Source: Pyrenochaeta sp. MPI-SDFR-AT-0127
Taxonomy: Eukaryota; Ascomycota; Dothideomycetes; Pleosporales; Cucurbitariaceae
Assembly (NCBI GenBank): GCA_020747015.1
Contig: JAGTJM010000008.1
Location: forward strand, 310,001-374,000
Direction of reading: 5' to 3'
DNA length: 64,000 nucleotides
Shown: positions 45,760 through 56,563 of the stretch, piece after piece
Position numbering within the stretch: position 1 is the first letter of the stretch
Layout: every line of letters starts with the position of its first letter
Position numbers and translations under genes: made by a program
Notes under the pieces: model-generated
Seen by the model: the letters and a program-made list of their open reading frames with translations, nothing else
The model's database searches: none
Told to the model about the DNA's origin: nothing

Positions 45760-47520
45760 TAGGCGGCTGCCATTTGCTCAAGCGAAAAAGTGCCAGTCTA
45801 GGATGCGCACGGAGCTACAGCCACCAAAAAAGCCCATGAGGCTTCCTCGTGCCGCTGCCTGAATGAGCGCATCACAGACGGTGTGGCCCATGCTTGAGCT
45901 CATCTTGCATATGTCCAACAGGGTGGCACAAGAAGCCTGCTATGGTGGCCATCCACGTGCCGGCGTGCAGGACGCAAGTGCGGTGAAGATGCATGCATGC
46001 CCAGCACGCTGCTTGAAACGCCCTCACAGCGCGACGACGCCCACGGTGACCTCAGGGCATCTCGCACTCGCAAGTGGCTGTACGAGCAGGAACATGCCGT
46101 CGTGGGCACGGTAAGGATGGCATTGGCAAGCACAGGGTGATGAGAAGGCGGACCGCCACGGGAGAAGGCCGTCTGCTCGCAGACTGTGCTTTGCTGGCTC
46201 GACCGAACAGCAGCGAGAAAGCGAGCGGAAAGCATCCTGGCCCTGGCGATATGATCGACGCTGCTGTCCAGGCTGCATCCTGTTGTTGCAAGCAATATGG
46301 GACCTGATCCACAACGAGGTAGCAAGGTAGCAATCACGTCGCTGAATGTGTGCCCAGGCGCCCTGCAAGCCGTGGTCGACTGGTCGGGACGGTAGTAGCC
46401 ATGGCAGGAGAGTTTGAGGCCCCTGCGCGCAGTCGGGCTAAATTTTGCAGGGTCTCCACGTGCAGAACGTGCTGACCTGCTTGGCGGTCGGGGAGGCAAC
46501 GCAGAGACGGAGGGCTGCTTGCTCGTCTCTCCTTCACACACGCCGGCTGCATCCCGGTATCGCTTCACCCGCCCTCTCTTCACCACGCCTGCATGGGCCT
46601 GCCCCATGCGCTCTCTTCAAACGTCACAAATTTGGCCGCCGCCGCCGCTGGACTTGTATCCCTCATTCTTCGCTACGCTCCGACGGTGGAGGCGAACATG
46701 GCCACATGGCGACATCAAAGGAACGAGGGTTCCGCTTACGCGGTTCCCACAAACCTTCCTGGTCGAGCCACGGCGCCCCTCCGTGCTGTCGAGGTAAGGT
46801 GGACCGAGGGGAGGTTGCGCAGGCACTCGGCCATGGCTACCAATTAGTGGTGCAAAGCTTCCAGGCTAGAGCCCATAGTGCTCTTCTGGAAGAGAGCCAT
46901 TATTTGGCAGCTACCCAAGCCCAGCCAGTGGCCCCGTCAGGCTTCTGCCACCACCACCGTTGAAGAGTTAATCGTGCAAAGGGTCTTTTGCCCGCCCACC
47001 ATCACGAGCTGTAGGCTCAGCACTGTGCAGGCACCAAGCCTCAAAGGTGACTACCGTAGGAGCTAACGTGAAACCATTTCCCCAGAACCCACGTTGTGTG
47101 GCTCCTACAAGGGCCAGGATCAAACGGAGGCACTAGTCCAGGGTCAAGCATGGGCGCGAAATACGCTATTCATCATACCTGCTATCAGGTTATAGGCGCT
47201 CATGCCAGCCATCTTTTGCTCCGTTGGTGCCTGTCTTTTCACCATTCTGCTTCGACGTCCCTGTCTTGCACTATAATCTTTGTTAATCCCCCCTTCACCT
47301 TCACCATATCCTCCCGCGGGCATCCGCACACATCCTACATTCCTCCATTCCAACCTCCGAGAAAACCCCCCCAATTGCTGGAGCCTGGGACATTCCTCTC
47401 TCTGGCCCACAAGCATACCATTGATATTGCCAAAACGCTTGGGCCGCCATTGTTTTGGGTCCCCGCTGACACAGCAACCTCGACATCGCCTATACTCTCA
47501 CCGCCCCTCGCGGATCCTCG

Positions 47521-49053
47521 ATGACTTCGATACTCCACTACCGTGATCCCATCGCCTACCGGAGCGACTTCATGAACACCCCAAGCTACCACTCCCCTCT
47601 TATGGACCAGTCCAAGAAGTCCCCGCCCTATGATGGCCACTCTTCTGGCTCTGAAGCCAAGAACCAAACGCCTGGCCTCAAGAAGCGTCCATCAAGAGCT
47701 GGCACCCGCAGCGTCACTACACTCACAGCTGCACAACTGGAGCGGAAAAGAGCAAATGACCGAGAAGCACAGCGTGCCATTCGCCAGAGGACCAAGGACC
47801 ACATTGACACCCTCGAGCGCCAAGTCCGCGAACTCAATGCTCAACTCGACACCAATTCGTCCACCAAGATGATGGAGCTCATCCGAAGAAACGAGGAGCT
47901 TGAGCAAGAGAATGCAGTACTCCGTGCACGCCTATCCCACGCCGTCTCAGCTTTAGGAGTTCCAGAGCAGGGCGCAGGTATGTGACAAAATCCCGTTTAT
48001 CCCTCTCACCCCCCTCCCTCCAAGCAAGGACCAAAAAAAAAGCACAGATCAGTTGTTCCACTTCTCGGTGGAGAGTGAACTCGGTTTTTTTGCTTTTTGG
48101 TGTCTCGGGCCGCAACCGTTTTGGTGTAGCCGAAGCTCTTTTTCGTGAGATCACCATATGTCACATTTTATCGCTCATTTCCCATTCTCCTGTCCTCGCT
48201 TCTCAATTAGGCGACGTGCAGTATCTGTAACGCTCGCTTGCCCTTTTTGGTGCGAGGCGAGGGCAACAACGATGAATTTTTTTTTCTCTCTTCTCGAAGC
48301 AGATGGGATTTCAAAGCAGCATGGCTAACTTGAGTGATTGTAGGTGCACCTTCGCCCAGTGACCGCGTTCAGATGCTCAGCCAGCCGCGGAGAGGGTCAA
48401 CAGGAACAGCCAGAAGCGTTCACTCGGTTCCTGAAATAGCCACGCCAGTTTCCCAACCGGGACATTGGCAGCCGCAGCATACGTACACCCATCACGTTTC
48501 CTCGCCGCACGTTGACACGCCACCTGCCATGGGAGAGGCTCCTCACCACGAATCTGTCCGTTGGAGCCCTCATCCAAATCACCCCCAGCACCATGCTGTT
48601 TCCATGCCCGTACAGGATCCCTCCATCCACGCGGTTGAGTCTTCAAACATGTCGTATTCCAATCCATATGGCATGGAGAGCAATGCGCGCGCCATGTCGT
48701 ATCCGCTCGAGACTGCTTCATTGGTCACATCGCAGCCCATGGCAATGTCGGGATACGCCACGCCAACATCGCACCACTCGCCGCACCCATCTGACTATCA
48801 GCGACACATGAGCGTGCCCATGCACCACCAGTCTGCCCCAGGTCAAGGCCCGCCTCAGCACCAGCAACAGCCGACTTCAGCGCCGTACTCGTCCTACCCG
48901 GTAGTTCCACAACAAGGCTACGCTCCGTCGGTCAGCCATGCTGAGCAGATGCCCATGATGCAGCACCCCCAGCATGCTCAGACGCAGATGATGAACGAGC
49001 AGGGGCAGCACATCATGTACCATATGCAGCCCAACATGAAGGTCGAGCACTGA
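47521..49053 (+). CDS. bZIP transcription factor with Asp in place of the invariant basic-region Asn
   Basis: Exons 47521-47977 and 48344-49053, with a 366-base intron (GTATGT ... TTGTAG, phase 1), give 388 aa. The basic region (about residues 74-95) reads ERKRANDREAQRAIRQRTK. Aligned to Yap-type factors (NxxAQxAFR), the usual Asn is Asp80. A leucine zipper with heptads runs from LERQVRELNAQL to ENAVLRARL (about 98-138). The C-terminal half is rich in His, Pro, Gln, Ser and Met, as in fungal activation domains. I know this NDREAQRAIRQRTK type from filamentous fungi but cannot name the gene. Regulation may involve the long leader and long intron. Confidence 0.9.
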
Positions 49054-50437
49054 GAGTGTAGTATTGGGACGCATACGCAATCTCTCGCGGCCACGAGCCG
49101 TTGACAGGGTGCAGGCATGGCAATCCTTCGGTGGAGAAAATCTCCACTTGTGGAACGTCGCTCGAGGGCTCCCGGCAACGTCGAGAGCAAGGGGGTTCCT
49201 TCTTCCAGAAGCTGTTGCGCGCATCCTGCAAATCATCAGACACGGCACCCCGTGTTGGACGGCGCAAGTTTTGGCTTATTTTTTGGTGTGCCCCCAGCAG
49301 CGGATGCCATGTTCAAGGAAGACGGGATACTTGGACGGCCTAGCCAAAGGACCAATGGCTGTACCTCGACCATTATTCTAGATCAAACCATGCCATATGT
49401 TCCAAAGCGCTTCGACAAACCTTGACCTGCTGCCACAGCACTCGCATGAAGCGCAATGAAACGCCACGCACGGGCCGTGTGGTGTGCCGCGGCGGGATTG
49501 GTTGAAATGGACCGGCAGAAAGGTCCGCTTGGGACGGGTTAGGAGGCGCAGCCACTCGATGGATTTTGGGACGCTTGGATCGTCATGAGGGGGGTGGAAG
49601 GTTCCGCGGATCATACGAAGAGCCATCAAAAGTCGAACGTCTCCGAGATCGAGCGGGCTAGTGCCGAAGCGGGCAAACAACCGAAGCCCCCCGACACCGA
49701 GAGCGAGAGAGCGAGAGCGGGATCCACTCGCACGCATTTGCCGCCGCACAAGCGCAGCTGAAAGTTTGAGCGATCGGGGGGGGGGCAAGCAAAAGGTTAG
49801 AAAGCCCTGGCAGCCTAGAAGAACAATGAAACATGGTTCGATAGCAGAATACAGTTTTGCAGCCACGTACGCCCGCCCGTCACCCGCCCCGCGCGCCCTT
49901 TGATATCTGGTACAAGCAACTGCAACATGTACTTGCACGCGCTGCACTGGACGGGTTGTTTCCAGTTGGCTGGCCTCGTGCGCCGGCTACAGGCACCCGG
50001 GGCATACCTCAATGGCTCCGAAACGCCGAGGCCAGCAGAAATATCCCAGCAGCAAGAAAATTGGCCCAAGCTGGGCTGGTGCACGTTCCGCTCTTCCGGG
50101 CCCATGTCCCCGGAGGCTGTGACGCCAATCACATCCCGGTCGCTCCTGCTGGCCCGTTCGTATGCCGCCTTGGGCTTGCCCTTCCGCATTCGGGCTTGTC
50201 AAGCGGGATTTCAGCTCACCGCATCGTCGTCCATGGCACCATTTCCCTCTGCCTGACCAGTGCCTCATCGTGGGTTTGCTGCCACTGCTTGGGGAGAAGA
50301 GTCACACCGAGAGTTGGTCTGCCCGGTTTCAGAGCCAGAGCCAGCGCCAGAGCCAGAGCCAGAAGGGCAGAGAGCCACAGAGTTTGTGCTATTCTACTCG
50401 TCTGCCGCACACGCGTCTACCCACACTCGACTAACCT
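49054..50437. other. intergenic stretch between bZIP and oxygenase genes
   Basis: No gene is supported. It includes a G10 tract near 49776 and an AGAGCC hexanucleotide repeat (listed). Confidence 0.45.
50331..50364. repeat. AGAGCC/AGCGCC hexanucleotide repeat
   Basis: About five to six imperfect copies of AGAGCC just outside the 3' end of the oxygenase gene. Confidence 0.75.
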
Positions 50438-52114
50438 TTACACTGCCTTGACTGCTACTGCTGCTGGTACTGCTTCTACTACTCCTACTCCTACTGCTGC
50501 TGCTGCCGCCTGTTGCGCGCGAATCTGCTTGAGCAACTCCGGATACCAGCGTTCCCCCACATCCGGGTGAGATTTGACGCGGTTCATGAGCGTCGCCTCG
50601 CCGAGGTGGCCCCATCGGCCCTTCACGAAAGTAAACTCCACATCATCATTCCGTCCCTCGCGCGCCTCATCCCGCAGCTTCAATACTGGCCCCGGCACGT
50701 CCATGGCCTCAAATCTCGCGTCGTAGCTCACGCCCTGGAAGAACGGAACAGAGTACCGTGCCCCCTCGCCTTTCCGTGGGCTCAAGACACGATGTGTCGT
50801 TGATGCACACACGCCGTCTGTCAGCGCCTCCATGCCTTGTCCAATTGCTACCACGAGCGTTCCGTCAAGTGGCTTGCAATCTATCCATTGCCCCTTTGCA
50901 TTCTGTGCCTGCAGTCCGACCTGATTACTCGCTTGCAGCAGATAGCTCGTCAACATACTGTCCTTGTGCGGTCCGACGCCTTGCCGTTTAATCTCCCACT
51001 TCTTCTTGTCAATCTCGCTCGCGCCGGCACCCAATTCCGGCACATCGACTTCAGGGTACCGCACAATCTTGAGTTTGTGCTGCTGGTCCTCGTCAAAGAA
51101 TCTAGAAAATGCATCGGGCGCCAGCCCTATTGCCTCGGCTATTAGAGACGTGAAGAGAGTCGAAATCTGAGACATGCGCCGCATGTACTCCTCGTACACT
51201 GGCCGGAACCTGGGCAGGTATTTTGTCGACGGCCATTGGTTTGGCGCAAGAAGGTTGTGATACAAGGGTGCTTCAGGCCCTGGTACTGGGTGTGGTGTTG
51301 ACAAATCCAGCTGTTCGCGATGATCTGGATTGAACGCTGTTGTTTCATTATCGAGCTTTACACTTGATTAGAATCATTCTGCATCATCATTATAAAACCT
51401 CATAGAAAAGACAAGAGGAGGAGAAAAAAAAATAATGGCAAGAGAAGCCAGCGAAGCGGCGGCAATGCCACACGGTCGTTTATTACGAATTTCATTTTCT
51501 CCCCGTACACATATTTTGGATACTACCAGGCTCTTTTTTATTATTTCCTTTTTGGGATGGACAGGCGGATTATCTTGGAGCGTGGGTTGGCAAACTCTTG
51601 CATTTTACGGTTGAACGGTCGAGGTTTCTTGTCTTTTCTTTTCCCCAGGGTTTCCGCCTTTTGCTTGTAGTATTATTTTGCATCTTTTACCAGCGCATTT
51701 GTTGTACCAATAGCGATAGACCGTAATAGACCATTCCCTACTGTTTATCCCTCACTCCAACTCTTCTTCCCCACCAAAACTCTCAGACAAATCAACAACA
51801 CAGCGCAAAAAAAAAAGGAACTTCATAAGAAAAAAAAAAGTTTCCAAATTACTTACTCGACTCCATCCCAGAAAGCTCTTCTGGTTCTTCATCTCAATCG
51901 CCTCCTTCTCCTCCCAAGGCAACTTTTCAAAAAACCCTCGGCATTCGGTGATTACCTCTTGAACCAACTGCGCGGGAAGCCCCGTCTCGCTGAGGTACAG
52001 AAACCCGACATTGAGCAGCGCGGCCCGCAGGTCTGCCAGGAACTTTGGCTTCGTTGCTGGATCGAGGGCCTGCGAGAGGGGCAGGATTGGAATCTCTGTA
52101 AATGTCTCCGCCAT
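50438..52114 (-). CDS. 2-oxoglutarate/Fe(II)-dependent dioxygenase (isopenicillin N synthase-like family)
   Basis: Exons 52114-51857 and 51355-50438 give 391 aa. The intron is 501 bases (GTAAGT ... TAAAG, phase 0), the longest I infer here, and full of A/T runs. The start is ATG 52114 (MAETFTEIPILPLSQ). The DIOX_N domain (about 1-125) spans the splice, joining GWSR to LDNETTAFNPDHREQ. The catalytic domain has the metal triad H216-x-D218 (GPHKDS) and H274 (STTHRVLS), with R286-x-S288 for 2-oxoglutarate. The last 25 residues are an Ala/Val repeat encoded by a triplet repeat. The substrate is unknown; no biosynthetic cluster surrounds it. Confidence 0.9.
50450..50513. repeat. CTG/CTA/CTC triplet repeat inside the oxygenase C-terminus
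   Basis: Imperfect trinucleotide repeat read on the minus strand as Ala, Val, Gly and Glu codons. It forms the tail of the dioxygenase. Confidence 0.8.
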
Positions 52115-54958
52115 TGTTTTGCTTGGCCCCACTTGAATGATAAAGGCGCCAGAGGAGAAAGAAGAGCAGAAAGAAGGCTTAGAAGGTAATTGGTTATTAT
52201 TATTATTTTTCGGTAGGGGTATTGCTAATTCAGTCTTCTTTTCTTTCTGGTATTCTTTCTCTTTTGCTATGAAAGGGCGCCTGTGAGAGCCGAAGAAAGG
52301 CAATGGGATACCGGTAGGGGAGTGGTGGTTGGATGCGGGGTAATTCCACCATCTCATTCGACTCGCACCATATAGCGGGGCTATCACACCAGTTTGCCCG
52401 TCGGATTCAATTTTTTTTTGTTACGACTTTGCAATCGCGCGTGTATCGCGTATGGCTGTTGTCGGATTGCGTTCTTATCTAAAAAAAACACAAAAAGTTG
52501 CGTCGAATCTGTCATCTGGCGTTTGGTAACGATGGCTTTTCATCTTTTCAGTTCTGAGCACCGCGCTCCTCAAGTCGCTTTCGCGGCAGCAAGTCTCCTA
52601 GCATGTCTTGCTGGTCAAGATATTCGGAATGAGCGTACGCTTCCCAACTGGTGCGAGCTTGTGGGGGAAAAGCATGGTACATGTGTTGCAATTTCTTGAT
52701 CTAGTACCGTGCCATCCATTTGAATGCCAATCCTAGAGCTGTGAGCTTAAGGCCGGTAATGAGAAGGACGCTGAAGGCTTCGATGAAGAAGATCATTTTT
52801 TTTTCTCCCTTCGTGCAGGTGTCTTCTTTCCTCCTGAGCAATGAGTTGGGGATAGGAGCGATATTCAAGGTCAAGAAACGAGATCTCGAGAAGATTGGAA
52901 CAGTTGCACGGAAAGCAAAGACCAATTTGAATAGGTTTTATTCACAGAATCTACACTTGCGAGGGTCCATCTTGCTTTTGTATCCTACTCTTCCTTCTAT
53001 TGGGCTGTCGCCTATGGTTTTCCCGTCCACTCTGCCCTGCAATGGTCTAAAGTCTTGCTCTCGTGGTGGGGGGCACACTACCCATCTCAACCAAGCCCCA
53101 GCTTCTCCGGAAAACCCTCCACACGGCGTGCGATGGCCGCCCGTGTACACGACACCAATGAAGATCCTGAGGCTTCACATATCCAACGAAGTCAAGGCAT
53201 GTGGACACGGTCTAAGTCATCAAACCGTCGTGTGCACAATCCGTTGGGGCTGAGAGGCAACACGTGCGACGCCCGCCACGCAGATGATCGCGCAGGGCCT
53301 GCTTGCATGTGGGTTTGGCAATGGTCATGTGTGATGAACTCTCTCCCATTTCATCTCGTAATTTGAAGCGTCTCGCCGTATTTGGCCTGCACCTTGCAAG
53401 CAACAAGCAGACCAGGAGGACGACTGCCAGACCCACAATTATTGGCTGCATATCAGCATGTCATCGCACCGCAGAGGACAATGTTGTCGTGCCACCCCCC
53501 CTGGTCTGTAGTAGCATTTGAGCCTCTATTTCAGGCCCACCGCAATATCGCACGCTGGAGCAAATAATGAGGCGGAGCAATCGTCATGCCACGTCAATAA
53601 TGCCGACCTAGACCTTTTTTTTTTGGTTCCCCACAATTATTCTTCACCTTTTGCTACCAGGAAACGTTAAACTCCGTTCGGCGGTATCACTGATCGCCCT
53701 TCTCCGACCCGTATCCGCTTTCGCATGCGCATGCAACACCGCAAACGGCCCATCTCACGATGCTGGTGATGTCCAGATAACCTGCACATGCATATCCCTG
53801 GCTGGAACGGTAAAACGTTGCACACAGATCTTTCAGCGGACGGGCTTTAGCGAACATTGTATCAGATCTCAACGGCGGTGCATCGGAGAAATAGACAAGG
53901 ATCTACATATAACATGGAACATGGACAATAGGTGACGGAGGGGTGCGGACCGTGCCTCCACTGTGAACAATGGCCGTAGATGTGATGTTGGGGTGTGATT
54001 GGCATGATAGCATTGTATGAACGGTGCGACACATGACGGCCCTGTTTCTGGGCGAGTGCCAGGGTCGTCACAGCGGGGAGGACCATGGTATGCTGAAGCG
54101 TTCGTCACAGCTCTGGTGGGTGGTGTCAGATGGCATTGTGCGCCAGCCAGTCATTCACTCTCTCATTTCCCTCCAGTTCCATAAAGACCGCACTCGTCAC
54201 AGCCTCTAACACGAACCACTCTCGTACAATGCCACCCCCGATGGATAGCCAGCCCTCCCATGCTTTGGAGTAGACCAGGTAATCCCGACCTGACTATGAG
54301 AAAGCGTTCAATCTCTGATGCATAGAAACCCACTCATTGTGCGGTCTGGCCGCCTGCAAGTTGTCCTGCGCCTGCGCCTCTAGGATCTTTGAGTTGTAGG
54401 TTTGGAACAGGCAAGTCGCCCATGACGTACCTTTATGCGACCGATCATCTTGCATGCATAGACAAACTTTAGATAGCCTTTGCCGGTGATCAGTTGTCTT
54501 CGGTGTTAAGAGCCGTGCAACGTATGCAGTAACGCTTAGGGTGTGGTGAATGGTATGGGTGCTAGTCGCTGCGGATAGTATAAGCCGAGACATTGAGAAA
54601 GTATGGCGAGGTTCCGATGAGAGTAACGTTCTGTGCAAGTCGGAGCGATTGCTATGTGTTATGCAATTTGATGAATAAAGCGGTGGGCTGGTACGCAATA
54701 CCACAAGCGCAACGCTGAAAAACTGGCGGGAATATATACTCAAGTTTGTGAAACAATGCCATCGAGGACGAGCGTGTATATCATTGTAAGAATTGACGGT
54801 GGGCGTGACAGAGGGCGAAAACGACACAAAGTCTACAGAAAGAGTCTAGACGCCTGACCGCTCGCTCACCGCCTCCATACATGGTGCCAGTAGCCATATA
54901 TCATAACCTCGTTCCTCATAAAATCCTGCGGTCAACAAAGTACTATAGTCCTGTTGCT
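52115..54958. other. 2.8-kb stretch without a supportable gene
   Basis: It contains the 5' flank of the oxygenase (ATT repeat near 52190-52207). Open frames include 52720-53253 plus, 53451-53212 minus and 54827-54294 minus. The 53451 frame starts with ATG and one strong hydrophobic helix (about residues 4-19), but nothing supports expression. Confidence 0.4.
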
Positions 54959-56563
54959 TCACCGCTTTTCGGGCGGGTAGTAAGCTGGCTGACCTTCGAT
55001 CGACTCTCCTACACCGGTACGGTAGGTTGGAGGCGGGCCGCCGAACGAAATTTGTCCGGCTGGCCCAGAAGACGACTGATTTGGAGCAACTCCAGCGTTG
55101 GTTGCGCCATGCTTAGGATCCAAATCGCTAGGCTGGATGGCACCGCCGTCACCTCCTCCAACAAGCACTGTCTGCTCATTGCCCTTCTTGTCCTTGACTT
55201 TGCCGACGACCATACCCTTGGCAACCGACTTGATAATGGCACGTCTACTTACGCCAGTGACGTCGATGTAGACGAGGCCGACGTTCTTCACTCCTCCTGC
55301 AAGATTGCTGGTGATGCTACCAGCCTCAGAACCATATTTGTGTCCGACTGCCGCACTGGCAGCTGCACCACCATGTGTTAAGATGGTCTTTCCCGAGTAC
55401 GAGATACCGTCTGCCACAGTCGAAAATGCTATAAGCGACTTGTTGAGTAGACCAGGCTTGTAACTTTCATTGGGCGTGCCGTCAGGGTTCCTGCTCTTGT
55501 GGGTTGTCTTCTTGTGGCCTGCCAAGCCCGCTGCCGCGTTCTGAGCGTACTTGGTGAGTTGGCCCACCGTCTTCGCCGAATAACCAGCGACACCAGTAGT
55601 GAGGGTGTTGATCTTCCGGACACGATCGTGTGTTGCAGGCTGGAAGACCATTGGCTTCTCGTTCGGCTTGGTCTTGTTCATGAAGTTCTCTGCGCCAGAG
55701 ACCATCATGTTGCTGATGTAGCTGGAACCTGTTACGATAAGTCGAGAGGCTGCAGCTGCGTTTTGCACGAGGCCGGAGTCTTTGTATGCGGGGTGACGAG
55801 CCATGTCAAGGTAGTCCTCTTCGAGAGGTCTGATGTCGATACGCTTGCCGTCAGGGGAGACTACTATCTCAACGGGGTCTTCATCTGTGTTAGCATGAGT
55901 AACGAAGGCAATCTGAAAAACAAAACACTTACTCTTCGACCCATGCTGGAGTTTGGGGTCCTCAACAATCTGAGCGCCTCCAGCGAGCTCACCCACTACG
56001 CTGCCGTTTTCTTCGTCGACGAGAACCACCTCACCATGCTTGCCAGTCCCGACGTAGCCTTCACCGGGTGCAAAGTCTTGAGGGTTGTATGCCTTGACTC
56101 CACCCTTGCCCTTCTCATGCTGTGGAACCTGCGCGCGCTCGAGGAAGGCTGTGCATTGTGCCAAGATGGTCTCGAAAGTGTCAATATCCTCCTGGGTGAC
56201 TGAGGTTGAGCCCTTTCCAATTGGCGGAAACTCAATCCTGGTGAACGCGCCACTCTCAGGACCTAAGTCCCATCGCGGTATTAGGTAGCTACGTGGTGGC
56301 TGATGGTAGATTTGAGTTGTCGCGGGGAGCGGGAGATCGAGCTCAGGAGGGAGGTTGAGGTGTAGGTAGAAGTCTTCCTCGGGGGCCTCGTTCTGGCCGC
56401 GCGTGTTGCTCAGGTCTGCGAAGGGCGAGTTCGTGGGGACCATCAACAGGGACAGCGTCTGGGGCCCTGAAGGGGTGAGAGATGTCTCTTCGCCCTGCTG
56501 GATATGGTAGGCCTTGATGCCACCGATGGTGTAGAGCAGTCGAGGATCGCCATGGCCGCTCAT
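54959..56563 (-). CDS. senescence-domain (spartin-like) protein
   Basis: Exons 56563-55933 and 55884-54959 give 518 aa. The 48-base intron (GTAAGT, GCTAAC branch, CACAG) has no stop and is a multiple of three, so retention would insert 16 residues. The N-terminal 200 residues are Pro-rich with an embedded SYLIPRWDLG. The C-terminal half is the senescence domain shared with plant ERD7 and animal spartin: SSYISNMMVSGAENFMN, THDRVRKINTLTTGVAGYSAKT, YSGKTILTHGGAAASAAVGHKYG. Such proteins bind lipid droplets or membranes and, in animals, serve lipid-droplet turnover. Function in fungi is little known. It ends in a Gly/Pro-rich tail. Confidence 0.92.
   Translation of the reverse strand: MSGHGDPRLLYTIGGIKAYHIQQGEETSLTPSGPQTLSLLMVPTNSPFADLSNTRGQNEAPEEDFYLHLNLPPELDLPLPATTQIYHQPPRSYLIPRWDLGPESGAFTRIEFPPIGKGSTSVTQEDIDTFETILAQCTAFLERAQVPQHEKGKGGVKAYNPQDFAPGEGYVGTGKHGEVVLVDEENGSVVGELAGGAQIVEDPKLQHGSKSKCFVFQIAFVTHANTDEDPVEIVVSPDGKRIDIRPLEEDYLDMARHPAYKDSGLVQNAAAASRLIVTGSSYISNMMVSGAENFMNKTKPNEKPMVFQPATHDRVRKINTLTTGVAGYSAKTVGQLTKYAQNAAAGLAGHKKTTHKSRNPDGTPNESYKPGLLNKSLIAFSTVADGISYSGKTILTHGGAAASAAVGHKYGSEAGSITSNLAGGVKNVGLVYIDVTGVSRRAIIKSVAKGMVVGKVKDKKGNEQTVLVGGGDGGAIQPSDLDPKHGATNAGVAPNQSSSGPAGQISFGGPPPTYRTGVGESIEGQPAYYPPEKR

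Larger units (their letters stand above)
43098..47520. other. 4.4-kb stretch without a gene, rich in homopolymer tracts
   Basis: Many short frames occur on all strands because stops are rare in this GC-richer DNA, but none shows a domain or splice-consistent continuation. It contains a G13 run (43620-43632), G-rich blocks (43819-43840, 45638-45663), a C13 run (45747-45759) and a T9 run near 45270. The right end is Pro/Ser-codon-like pyrimidine-rich DNA just before the bZIP start, probably its 5' UTR. It may hold a long leader with upstream ORFs or a non-coding transcript. Confidence 0.45.

Noticed and set aside
52720..53253. 177-codon plus ORF in the gap left of the senescence-domain gene
   Set aside because: No domain, no conserved motif, overlapped by equally long frames on the other strand.
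53212..53451. Small single-helix membrane peptide on the minus strand
   Set aside because: ATG start and one hydrophobic helix only; no resemblance I can defend and no splice continuation.
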